NCBI GenBank assembly: GCA_038496445.1
Contig: JALMLS010000065.1
Location: 310,001-374,000, forward strand
Direction of reading: 5' to 3'
From: Trichosphaerium sp. ATCC 40318
Lineage: Eukaryota > Discosea > Flabellinia > Trichosidae
DNA length: 64,000 nt
The notes below the pieces were generated by a model. It did no database searches. It saw only the letters and a program-made list of their open reading frames with translations, and was not told the DNA's origin. Shown here piece after piece: positions 1-10,774 of the stretch. The position numbers were made by a program, and so were the translations under genes. The stretch's first letter is position 1, and each line of letters begins with the position of its first letter.

Positions 1-1860
1 CCATCACCCACGCCTTTACCAAGCACACATTTTTTAGTACCTACTGGTGATCTTGGCCCTCTACCATTATGACCATGGTAAGTGTTATCAGGTACCTAAT
101 TATTGTCAACAAGGACATTGTAGTTTTGGAGCAAAGAGTTTTTCTGTACCCATATATCTGCGTGGTCATTGAAGGAGTCTGAAAGAGCTTTAAACTCAAT
201 TAAAAAGTGCTTTCTCCACTCGTTTGAATACTTTTGTTTTTCTTCAGGAGCAAGAGGTTTAAAATAAGGGTTTTCTTCAGAAATAAAGAAAGGTGCAAGA
301 CTCTTTCCTAAAAATAGCTATTAATAATCTGCTTGCACGAGTATTGTTGTTTATAAGGTACCATCCATAAATTTTGGCTTTGCAACTCCAGCTAGATCGA
401 GCAAGGTCGGTGTAAAATCAACGTTGCCGCTGACTTGCGGAATCTTGGCACCTGGCTTAATACCAGGGCCGCGAACAATGTAAGGGATACGGATGTCAGT
501 TTCATAAGGCTGTAATTTAGCTGTAGGTAAGCGCCATTGACCTAGTTTATATCCCTAAAAACCAAGAACTAAGTTGTAAAGACTCATAAAGGTAAAAAAA
601 TAATTGTTACTATTTGCGCACGTGATCACTTGAGTAAAATATGTATGTATCGTCAAGTATGTCTAATTTTTCGAGAAGCTGAATCACTGAGGATACTATT
701 TCGTCTACAGATATAAGTGAGCTCCACCTGTCCTTCATTTGTTGCTCTATCCATTGAGCTGCAAGTTCATTAAAAGGAGGATTTTGTCTTATCATCTGAT
801 GTTTGTCCGGAGAAGATGCATTCCAGTTCGGTGTTACTGGGTATGTCAAGTTTTCAAAAGGAGTGTTTTGAACCCACGGTGCTGGTGTAGCAGGATAGTG
901 AGGTGCATGAGGACCAATATACGCGAAGAAAGGTTGACCTGTTGGGCTGTTAAAACGACATAAACAAAGTGTCAAAAAAGACGGATTCGTGCCTGTTTTA
1001 ACAATTTCGTTGATCCAAGATAGCGACCTGTTTCCAATTTGACTCGTTTGATATGTCTCTGGCTTCATTTCTAACTGTTCTATGTGTTTAGACCCATTTG
1101 GATACTTAACAAAGTATTTTTTTGAATAAAAGACATTGTAGTCACAAGGAGAGCTTATCATAGTCATTCCTGCGTCTCTTTTCTTTCCACAAAAGTACTC
1201 TGTCTGGTCGTTTGTAACTTTACCAAATACACCTTTGAAGAGATAGGAATGTAAGCTTTATACGGAAAAAGAGAAGGAAGAGTCGAATCGATTGAAAAAT
1301 CGATGGAAAAGTAGAACTCAGAAATTTATATCACCTCCGGTTTTTCTCACCTGTGGCGTAACCTGCGCTTTCGAGAATACCGAACATACTCGCAGTTACA
1401 TTGAATACATTGTCTTCAGCATTTATATGCATACAAGTACCATTGGGAGCGCCAATGTTGTGATAATAGCGGCCTTGTTGTTACAAGTTAAAACAACGGT
1501 TCTAACCACGTGATCTTATCACGTGCCTGTAATAAATTCTGTTCGGGAAGGACAACAAACTGGTGTCGCTACAAAAAAGTTCTCGAAATACGCTCCTTCA
1601 TCAATCAACAGCTTTCTAGTTTCTGGCATCGCCTAAAGCTCATATAAACTAATAGTACTCTATTGTTGTAAAAAGGGACTTCAGTTGGTACAATTTATTT
1701 AAGATCGTACCGCAAGCGAGCCTATATCTGTGTATTCACGTGGGTTTCTTCCAAGTTGAATATCTTGATCATCAGTTAGAATAAACACGAAATTAGGTTG
1801 TTTCGCTGCTATAACAATAAAAACGGTAAACAAGCATATTGCGTTTACAAGTGTCATCAT
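1..1860 (-). CDS. N-acetylglucosamine-6-sulfatase-like sulfatase, 3' end cut by window edge
   Basis: Predicted secreted or lysosomal sulfatase that removes 6-sulfate from N-acetylglucosamine in sulfated glycans. The ATG is at 1858-1860 and opens a signal peptide (residues 1-19, [19 protein letters not shown]). It is followed by the metal-binding LTDDQD and by CCPSR, the C-x-P-S-R site whose first Cys becomes formylglycine. Further along are [35 protein letters not shown] and [14 protein letters not shown], in the order seen in the GNS family. The coding sequence is split by short introns. The first is about 1633-1710. The second, about 1474-1526, keeps the frame only with a GC donor (GCACGT) and rejoins ITG to [10 protein letters not shown]. 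The last exons near 1-300 are less certain and the stop lies outside the window. Family assignment is firm; exact substrate is inferred. Confidence 0.87.
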
Positions 1861-2454
1861 TGTATTGAACTTCTATCTAACAACAAACGTGAGTGCACAC
1901 TGTGACTTAAGTTTGAAGGTAGAGCCACAAATTTATTATCTCCACGTGATGATGCTATGTAGGTTTGTTTTTTGTTCTCATGAAGTCATCCAAAGCATAG
2001 TCGTTCGGCCGTTGCTTACTCTATCTATATTACGAACAACGCTTATTAACTATCGTAGTGTGCTTGCTGCAGAGAAGCAACCAACATGTGACTTTCCTTT
2101 GAATACTCTAAGCAACCTTACACAATAACACTTACACTTGAACAAATACCCTTGTGAAGCATTCTTAAATCTATATCTTGGCTTTATTTGTTATGGAAAC
2201 TGTGTATTTTTTCTTGAGGTACATTGCCTTTGATGTGTCTCCTACAAACTTTCATTTACATGAGCCACGTTGTGGATAGAACGAGTACGGAAGAGGATTG
2301 TCATCTAGTTATTCCTGAGAGATGAACTCTGGGTGGTGCACAATACAAGGGGAATACCTATGTGCGGATGTGTTACTTTTTGAACTCTTACAACGTAAAT
2401 AACACATAAATGTTTGGATAAACGAGGGCTTTATTAAAAAGCAAGGTTCTGCTT
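1861..2454. other. Intergenic, no gene seen
   Basis: Space between the start of the sulfatase and the 3' end of the PAN/PLAT protein, so it should hold the sulfatase promoter. I see one CACGTG at 1943-1948 and no convincing coding frame or RNA gene. Confidence 0.5.
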
Positions 2455-3150
2455 CTAGTTGATACAAACACCACAGTTTCCAGCGTTAGTAAGAATAACA
2501 GTTGATCGACTACCGTTACCGTTAATGACTTCATTTCCAGTCCAACAAAACAAGTATGAATTATAGATGTACACTTCAGAAAACCTCCAACCGTCGCCCC
2601 CCAGAATTTCCATTTCTACTCCCTCCAATATTCTGTTCGGGTCCTTAACTGGTTGATCTCTAATATTAAAATAATCACGTGCACCAATCTCAAAATCGTT
2701 TTTGTGTGGGTCATCAACGTTATAACTCCAAGGCGAATTGGTACCATCAGTGTATTTGTATCGGTATCTTATTTGTGAATCAGTGCCATCGCCTGTCCCG
2801 CTTTCTGTTTGTGTTACAATGAAGGTATCTTCCTTATCTGTGTTAGGTGGAATATTCTTCCTGTATACGTCGCCGTAGTAGGGTGCATAGTCCAAAACGC
2901 AATTACTCAAAGTATAAATTTGGCAACGGGTTTCTGTCCAGACTCTAATGAAGTTACAATAGCTTCTACTATCACACGCTTGTTTGCACTGTTCCAAATT
3001 AGTTTGATGTAGTGTATAGTAACATGTTGGTACGCCCTGGCAAGAGCACTGGTAAAAATCGTTTATGGACAAAGGGGTGTAGGTGTAGGCATACGAGTAC
3101 GATACACAAATTACAACGAAAAGCGACAACAATATAGTTGAGACAGTCAT
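2455..3150 (-). CDS. Secreted Cys-rich protein with PAN/apple-like and PLAT-like regions
   Basis: Single-exon gene of 231 codons starting at an ATG (3148-3150). Residues 1-21 form a signal peptide (hydrophobic TILLSLFVVICVSYSYA). Residues about 30-95 hold six or more cysteines in a PAN/apple-like spacing (CQGVPTCYYT, LEQCKQACDSRSYCNF, TRCQIYTLSNC). Residues about 108-205 resemble a PLAT/LH2 beta-sandwich: GTGDGTDSQIRYRYKY, then NDFEIGARDYFNI and GWRFSEVYIYNSYLF. It ends with a short Cys-containing tail (AGNCGVCIN). PLAT domains bind lipid or protein partners and PAN domains bind protein or carbohydrate, so an extracellular adhesive role is plausible but inferred. It has no introns, unlike the sulfatase upstream. 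The domain calls are by eye and need a profile search. Confidence 0.7.
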   Translation of the reverse strand: MTVSTILLSLFVVICVSYSYAYTYTPLSINDFYQCSCQGVPTCYYTLHQTNLEQCKQACDSRSYCNFIRVWTETRCQIYTLSNCVLDYAPYYGDVYRKNIPPNTDKEDTFIVTQTESGTGDGTDSQIRYRYKYTDGTNSPWSYNVDDPHKNDFEIGARDYFNIRDQPVKDPNRILEGVEMEILGGDGWRFSEVYIYNSYLFCWTGNEVINGNGSRSTVILTNAGNCGVCIN

Positions 3151-3461
3151 CAGTGGTTTGAAGCAACTGAGCGATTTCGTTTAAAGAATGGTGATGACCT
3201 GTAATACTAAGACTAATTCACCTGAGTCTGAAAAATAATAAAATTAAGTTTAGTGGAGCTAAAAATCATCACGTGCTTGCTACTAATCGGAGGGAACCTT
3301 TTTTTGAAAAGTAAGCTCAACACTAAATTAATCTTTGGGTAAAAGTTTTTTGGCTTTACAACAGTTTATAATAGCCAATCGCATCTACATAGCACGCACG
3401 TACTTGCTTACATTGAAAAAAAAAAAAAAAAAATCCATTAAAAACAAAACAAGTGTTTGGA
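3151..3461. other. Intergenic, poly(A)-containing
   Basis: Between the 5' end of the PAN/PLAT gene and the 3' end of the SUMO protease. It contains a long A run near 3416-3433 and one CACGTG at 3270-3275. No gene seen. Confidence 0.5.
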
Positions 3462-6400
3462 TCACTGTACAAGGTCTTTTATTTCACCGGTTTTTATATC
3501 CATTATCATACGGTGTCTGAAATACGCCATATCCTTTTGAGAAAAGTCAAAACGTGCTCCTCTTCCTACACATTCTGCAAACCGACACAAGAAAACACCA
3601 CAATCGTATCCATTATGTTGATGAGGTATTTTATCTGGCATATCATCTGTCCAGTCTGAAAGATCATACTCACCTCCCTTATATTTCTCATACTCTGAAG
3701 TAACATATCCACGAAGTTTCTAGACATAAAGAAGTAAACACGATGAGATTTTTAGGAAGATAAAAGAAGAAGAAGAACCAACTTTTTCAAAAACTTTTTT
3801 GAACAATTTTTCTGTCATACCTCTAAACATTTTGGATTTGGAGATCCAAGAGAGTCATAGTATTCGAATTTCTTTTCTTTAAAATTAATAACAGAAAGAC
3901 ACCAATGAGATCCAAGATGTACAGGTACAACAACCTTATCAAGCTCAAAGATATCAATCTTTGCCTAAAAGAATAAAAAAAGTCAAAAAAAAAAAAAAAC
4001 TTACAAAGAACAAAAAAAATTTCAAACTCTTGCTTGACAAGTACCTTCTTTGACCACCGTCTTACACCTTTGTACCCACGATCTTTTAGTATTTTATAAA
4101 AGAAAGTATTGTAGTAATGGCAACGAAGTGTTTCCTTTGGGAACTTAATCTCTCTCTCATGTAACAGCTTCATATAAAAATTAATGACTTCATCATTAAG
4201 CCAGCCACTTCTATCATAAAGTGTTTTAAGGTCCTTGACCTTAATATCGATATTGAATTTATCAATAATAACAGTCATTTGTCCTTTCTTGAATATATCA
4301 CTTATTTCTTTAGTCTGTTCACTACGAGGTATGAGTAACAAAAGACAAACTAAAAGAAGAAGAAAATCCAAGAATTACTTGAAACAAGCACTTGATACAC
4401 CAAAAAAAAAGTACACATTGTATGTGAGGATGATATTTTTGTGGTTAAACGTGTGGTAGTTTAGAAAAAAGCTTCACAGAAAAGAGAAAAAAAATGAAAA
4501 CAACTACGAAGCACGTACGCTGACATCTCCCTAACAGGTACACCAGTCTCCTTGAAACCTTTGCGAATATCACTAGCCTTTTTTCTAGCATCTCGGAGCT
4601 CGTTGAGCCTTTAAATAAAGCAACAAGGTCAGTACTTATCAACAACTCGAGTTTCATATATACCTTCTATCTTGGTTCTTTTTTAGCCCTTCTCTCAACT
4701 CCCTACCTTCAGCTTCTAGCTGTTCAGTCCTTGCAATTTGCTCAAGAATCTAAAAAAATACATAAGAACGATAAACTCCAACAATAAATCCAAAAAAAAA
4801 ATGAAAATTTGTTGGGTACCTGTCTATTTATTTCAATCTCAGAATCCTTGTACTTTGCTGCCAAGTCTCTTATAAGATTCAATTGACGCATAGACTCTGT
4901 CATTGGTTCTTGTGGTTTATCATGTTTTTCAGGCGTAGAGCTACCTCTAGTCGCCAAATCTTGGTTATAAGAGCGTAGCTCTTGAGAGACCCTAAATAAT
5001 AAAATAAGTCTCTTCAACGCTATTACAGTTTTCCACGAAACCAGACAACAAGAAGGATATAAATATCAATAAAAGTACTTACACATCACTATTAGGCGGG
5101 TTAGCTGCCCACATTGAGTCATTGTCCATTGTAAGATCAATAAGAGAGTCACGCCGTGTTGAACGCTGTTTATCCATATCGCTACTAACAATGCTTACAT
5201 CATCTGCACTAAACACTGATTCGCTATAATCAGAAGCAAAAGACATCCCAACACTACGGTCATCGAAAGATGGTGGCTCTAGTTAAACAAATAAACACTA
5301 AAAACGAGAAATACAAAAAAAACTTACCAAGTAATGCTGTTTGAAGTGGTGCACTGTTGCGATTGATATATGGACTTCTAAGAACTTCAACATCTGTAGC
5401 ACGACGAGGAACATCTGGTTCGATAAATTGTTGATCAGTTGTTGTCCTTCTATGTATTGAGCCTGGTGAATATGTTGATAGTGCTAAATGATTTCCTCTT
5501 GGTGTGCTATTTGCACTTGGTGTGCTGTTTGTTCTAGGACGCGGACGTGGTGCCAGTGTATGTAGTGGACGTGGTGTTATTGCGCGTAGTGGAGAATTAT
5601 TATCTGTAGTATGTCTCCAAGACCGTGTCACCTGTAAAAAGAGTCAATACTAACTTCTCGTAGCTGATGTACTCACTTCAGGCGCAATTTGACTCTGATG
5701 TGCAACTGGCGTAAATCTATCAGGAGAACGTTGTTGCCTAAGCATGTTAGAATAAAGGTTTTACTGACCTTGGAATTGAATGAAAAATAACTCGTTTTCA
5801 ACGTGACACGTGGATTATAGCATGCGTCATTAACCCACTACGTACTCGAGTGCTCGATATACATCTGGATTGGTGCGCAGCAAGTGTTCTTGTACAGCAT
5901 ATTGCTCGCCATTTTTTGTCTTTGTACAACATTAGAGACAACCACCAAAAGAAACAATAATAAAAAATGACTATTGGTAGTAAAACATACCATGATATCA
6001 CACATGGACAGGTTATGCAAACTTGTCACCAGCTCAGACAATTGTGGAGTTTTCTCTTTACGTGGAGATACAAACGACTACAGACATGTTAGTTGTCACA
6101 AAAACAGAAAAACTTGGATTTGGCACAAAAAAAAAGCCGTTAATGTCCTGTAAAAAAAAAGAACAGAATTCAACTATATTGTGATCATTAATGTTAGATA
6201 GTCATATGACGCACCTGTGCTACGCCCCGTCTATCTGAAAGTGTGTTTAAAGGAGACGCGGGTAATTGCGGTCTGGTAGGTGTTGTTCGCCTTGTTGCGC
6301 GCCAATCTATCATAGGTGGCGGCGTTGTGGTGTCACTTCGCTTTTCTTCGATTATTTGCACGGAGGGCTCCTACAAATAATTTAGAAATAGCCCTAATAC

Positions 6401-6961
6401 ATCACTGTCGCGGAGGAAACAGTTTCGGGAGCCGAGTAAAGCTACTGATTGATGGTTATTTTTTTTCGCAAAAGAACTTTCTTTAAACTTTCGTAGGAGT
6501 ACAGTAGTACTACCAACAATGATTTCTAAGGGTTTTTTTAAATTTGTAATCTTAGTACCATCACAGAAGTAGCAACTCGTGTAGGAAAATCGTCTACTAT
6601 GCATAGGACGCATTAGAGGATTAAATAAAAAACATTTGGTGTACGTCGTGCGGTTGGCGCTGTAAATGCCCACTGAGCTGTAGTAATAACAGTACTGATG
6701 CCAGTTTTTACCGTGTTCCACACAGATGCAAAGGTGCTTGCTAGAACGCAAATAAGCACAATAAATGTCAATAAATTATACCGCTTCTTGGCCGCTTTAC
6801 AATAGGCTCTTCGTATTCCACTCCTCTAAGACAAATGTTAGTCTACAATTAATGCTCTAACTTCAATCAACAAAATAATGGCGTAAAACATAATTTAGTT
6901 ATGTTTTAAGCACTTACACCTCATCCGCTTGTCTTTTCCTTTTTCTTGAGGTTGCGATCAT
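3462..6961 (-). CDS. Ulp1/SENP-family SUMO protease with N-terminal membrane segment
   Basis: Multi-exon C48 cysteine protease that matures SUMO or removes it from targets. The last exons carry the full catalytic set: [11 protein letters not shown] (substrate groove), [13 protein letters not shown] (catalytic His), YYDSLGSP (Asp), the oxyanion Gln in PHQHNG and the nucleophile in [11 protein letters not shown]. The stop is at 3462-3464. Upstream exons encode a coiled coil ([32 protein letters not shown]) and a long Ser/Thr/Pro-rich, probably disordered region (3'-to-5' over about 5100-6370). The first exon is tiny: [14 protein letters not shown], a basic nuclear-signal-like start at 6961. The second exon gives [19 protein letters not shown], a likely transmembrane helix, which suggests nuclear-envelope or ER anchoring. 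Exons between about 6370 and 6640 are not fully resolved. Catalytic half firm; N-terminal half moderate. Confidence 0.8.
6777..6871. repeat. 94 bp segment duplicated at 57227-57320
   Basis: Covers the second exon of the SUMO protease and part of its first intron. The same strand and nearly the same sequence recur 50 kb away at 57227-57320, with a handful of mismatches by eye. Confidence 0.85.
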
Positions 6962-6990
6962 GCTTATTCGTAGAGCATACTCAACCTAAT

Positions 6991-7140
6991 AGGATGGCTT
7001 CGGGAGACACAATGGTTGCTACAGAAAGCTCTGGACAAAAAAGGCTCGATAGTTTGGTCAATATCTATCTGAGGGCGAAAAACAAATGTTGCGAAAAACG
7101 CTCAGTTTTCAGTGACTACCAAAACGTTCTCCGCACATAA
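6991..7140 (+). other. Upstream ORF overlapping the DCAF7 start (TAATG)
   Basis: An ATG-initiated frame of 49 codons (MASGDTMVATESSGQKR...) ends in TAA at 7138-7140. The last A of that stop is the A of the DCAF7 ATG (7140-7142). I see no family resemblance in the peptide. The stop-start overlap is the layout used for termination-reinitiation, so it may be a regulatory uORF in the 5' leader. It could also be chance in a short intergenic space between divergent genes. Confidence 0.4.
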
Positions 7141-8893
7141 TGACCTCCGAACAAGATGTAAAAAAGGAGATCTATACGTGTGAGGTAAAAAAGCTGTTTT
7201 AAAACAACGATTAGATTTTTCTTAATACGCAAGGGGTTAATACTAACGCCGCACAGTCCGACTGGATGATTTACGGTATGAACTGGTCAGTTCGACCAGA
7301 CAAACCGTATCGCCTCGCAATTGGTTCTTTCATCGACAGCCACACCAATAAAGTGCGAGTAACCCAATTAAATGACAAAACTGGTGTTTTTGAACAAAAA
7401 GCAGAGTTTGATCATCCATACCCAACAACAAAGATAATGTGGATACCTGACAAATCTGCAACACGCGCTGATCTGCTTGGCACTACGGGCGACAAAATGA
7501 GGATATGGGAGGTAACAGATGACGGTGTTAAGAGTAGATCTCTCCTAAATAACGTACGCCAAACGGTAGTAATTATAGTTCAAGAAAATTTGTAGTGTAA
7601 ACTTTTTTGTTTTTTTTTCGTTTTTTATTACTTCTACAAACAACAAAAAACAAATCAAGCCACCTCTATTTTTACTTTACCAAGTTAACTAAAACGTAAT
7701 TTAAAAGAACAAAAACTCGGAATTTTGCGCACCTCTGACAAGTTTTGACTGGAATGAAACAAACCCTGAGATTGTCGGTACCTCATCCATCGACACAACA
7801 TGTACAATATGGAATATAAAGGTAAATATCAATTTTTTTTTTTGTTCGTTTTTTTTTACATTTACACGTGTAAAGACTGAACAAGCTATAACACAACTCA
7901 TCGCACACGATAAAGAAGTATACGATATAGCGTTTGCAAGAGGTATGGAGATGTTTCAAAAAAAAACAAAAAAAAGGAACTATATTTTGGACTAAAACTT
8001 CGTTAGGAACCGATGTATTTGCTAGTGTAGGCGCAGGTAACGTTTAAATCAGGTTTAAAATTATATTCATTGTCTAAATATTTTTTTACGAACAGATGGC
8101 TCTGTTAGAATGTTTGATTTGAGGAGTCTAGAGCATTCTACTATTATATATGAAGCACAGGATTTAACAGCATTGTTACGTCTCTCTTGGAATAAGCAAG
8201 GTAAATTAATCGATTTGTTTTCCTTTTTCGTTCTTTAGCACTTTATTGGCTGTTACAATAACTGCAAAATACGATACCAGTATTATTGGAGTATTGTACT
8301 ACATTACAATTAGTTTTGCCGGAAAAGATTTTCTCTAAATTTATTCGTTATTTAACACCGCTGTAGACCCAAATTATCTCGCAACGATGATGATGGACAA
8401 CTCAAAATGCATTATTCTAGATATCCGCGTTCCTTCTCTTCCTGCTGCGGAATTACAGGTAAGTATCTTATAAAACGATTTTAATAGCGTCTTTGTGTCG
8501 TTTAACTTTATTTATTACTTCATTACTGCTGTACTTCCCGATTTGGAACAGTGTTTTACAGTTTTTCTCACATTTCATCTTAGGGTCACAGTTCGTGTTT
8601 GAATGCTCTTGCTTGGGCGCCACATTCTAGCTGTCATATATGTACTGCAGGAGACGATGCCCAAGCGCTTATATGGGACCTTTCGCCTATGCCTAAGCAA
8701 ATTACAGGTTCGTATTTTTTTTTTCTTCAAATTGCTTCAAGTTTGCAACAAGTATTTGCTAAAACCTGATTTCTTAGATCCTATTTTGGCGTACAGTGCA
8801 GAAGCGCCTATTAATCAGCTTCAATGGTCATCAATACAACCAGATTGGATTGCTATTGCATACGGAAAGAAGCTACAAATTTTGCGCGTGTGA
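7140..8893 (+). CDS. DCAF7: DCAF7/WDR68 WD40-repeat protein
   Basis: WD40 scaffold known in other eukaryotes as a substrate adaptor of DDB1-CUL4 ubiquitin ligase and a partner of DYRK kinases. The start is [15 protein letters not shown], then an intron, then [19 protein letters not shown], which is nearly the animal sequence. Later exons give the other diagnostic blocks: [78 protein letters not shown] (across an intron), [28 protein letters not shown], and the C-terminal [17 protein letters not shown] followed by TGA at 8891-8893. About eight short introns, several T-rich. Length and domain order fit the family (about 340 residues). Assignment is very secure. Confidence 0.95.
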
Positions 8894-9245
8894 GAAGCCG
8901 TTTTATGAGAAAGAAACACACCTTACAGTTTTATGCGTCAGCAGAAGCGCCAACCCAACAAACACATTAGTTTTTTTTTTTTCACAAAAATCTGCGGCGA
9001 GATATCGTATGTATGCCATGTGGTACCCGTAATTGTACCATACAAAAAAAGTTAAAAAATGACAAAAAAGAAAGTTGTTTTTGGTTAAGGAAGCCTCTCA
9101 GGTTATGATATTAGTGTTATACGTGTAAGTGGATGCTGTGTTGTTCAACAAGACTGCTATACTGTAGAAAAAAGATGACAGAATTGATTCACTGAGCGAA
9201 AAAAAAAAAGTTTGTGTGCGTATTTGTTTGACTTGTTAAACGGAA
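8894..9245. other. Intergenic, no gene seen
   Basis: Between DCAF7 and ECHDC3, both on the plus strand. It is AT-rich with T and A runs and would hold the ECHDC3 promoter. No RNA gene or coding frame supported. Confidence 0.5.
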
Positions 9246-10410
9246 ATGTACCGCGCTCTGAGAACTACGACACGTAGGTCAAGTACTCGCGTAGTTAATA
9301 ACGCTATCAGATGCTTTACTACTATAACTGTGAGTGACGTCGATGTTGGCGTTACTTCCAATGCTGGGAATAAGCGAGTGGCGTGTTTAAAGTTAAATAA
9401 CCCTAAACGACGAAATGCGTTATCTTTGGCTACTCTGACTGAACTAAAAGCTGCAATAAAGCAAATATCTGAATCTGACGCCAAGGCGTTGATAATCAAG
9501 GTGTGCTTTTGAAGTGTTGGGTTTTTTTTGATTGTTTTTAACTTTCCCAGGCAGCTCCACCTGTATTTTCAGCTGGTCATGATCTAAAGGAGCTTTTAGC
9601 TGCTGACAAGCAAAAGTCCCAAGAAATTTTTGGCACTTGTACAGACGTTATGATGGGTGTTCGCAATCTCAATATTCCAGTCATAGCGCAAGTGCGTGAG
9701 AAGAGGTGTCAGTTGACGTTTTTGAACAAAAACAAGTTTTCAGGGCGATCATTTCTAAGTCTTTGTAGGTTGAAGGTTTAGCAACCGCAGCAGGTTGTCA
9801 ACTCGTTGCCATGTGTGATTTGGTTGTCGCTTCAAAAAAAGCAAAGTTTCAAACTCCTGGCGTTAATATAGGTTTATTTTGTACTACGCCTGGTGTAGCT
9901 GTGGCAAGGGCTATGACCTCAACAAAGAAAGTGATGGAAATGTTGCTGACAGGTGAGATTTCGCAGTTTGATTTTTTTTGGTTTTCTTCGACATCTCTCG
10001 TTAGTATTTACGCTTGATAAGGCGAAGCCATGTCTGCTGAAGATGCAGTACTCTTTGGGCTTGTAAATAAAGCTGTAGATCCAGAGAAAGTTGAAGAAGA
10101 AACTCTAGAATTGACTCGTAAAGTAATATCTAAGAGCTCTGCTGTCCTTGGTATTGGTAAAGAGGCTTTTTATAAGCAAATACAAAAACCTATTGAAGGT
10201 GCTTATGATTTCGGTGAGGAGGTCATGTGTAGGTACGTCAAACGAGTAAAGGAAGCTGTCGGTCTTTTTTTTTGTTTTCCGATTTTTTTATTTATTGATT
10301 ACTTCGTGACGTTTAACGCTATATTCGTACTATATAGGAATTTGGCACATGATGACACTCAAGAAGGGCTTACTGCTTTTGTAGAGAAGCGTCATCCGAA
10401 ATGGGATTAA
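9246..10410 (+). CDS. ECHDC3: Mitochondrial enoyl-CoA hydratase-domain protein, ECHDC3 type
   Basis: Crotonase-fold protein. The N-terminus ([17 protein letters not shown]) is Arg/Thr/Ser-rich without acids, as in a mitochondrial targeting peptide. Family blocks follow across introns: [33 protein letters not shown] (oxyanion-hole region), [68 protein letters not shown], and a C-terminus of [13 protein letters not shown] then TAA at 10408-10410. The SxGHDLKEL and [10 protein letters not shown] signatures match ECHDC3 more closely than short-chain enoyl-CoA hydratase. ECHDC3 lacks a firmly known reaction, so a fatty-acid metabolic role is inferred. Introns are short (donor near 9500, and others near 9690, 9950 and 10235). 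Confidence 0.92.
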
Positions 10411-10774
10411 ATAAGAAGTTATTAATCCGATTTTTTTTTATTGTCATTATTTGTTAGTGTTACAAGTAGTGGTGTGGTTAAAAGTAAAGTGGTGGTGATT
10501 AAATGTTTTTTTTTTTGTGAAACGCCATGCAGTTTTTTTTCTGTTTTTTTTCAAGTTGCCGTTTCAGGTGTTTTTGAGTTGTGAGTGGATGAAGAATTAA
10601 TACTTCGTGACTTACCCTTTAATAGTATATACAAGTGAAGGTTGGGCGTTTGGGTTTTGAGTTTTCTTCAACTGTTTCTGGAAAGAAATTCCTTTTTTCT
10701 TTTTTTTGCGTTTTTTTTCTTTTTTTTTTTTGCGTTTTCTTGTGATTGTGGTGTGTTTTGTGCATTTGTTTTGC
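10411..10774. other. Intergenic, T-rich, between convergent genes
   Basis: Lies between the 3' ends of ECHDC3 (+) and the unidentified minus-strand gene. It contains long T runs (about 10511-10520, 10686-10735). No gene supported; the Phe-rich open frame here is only translated poly(T). Confidence 0.55.
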
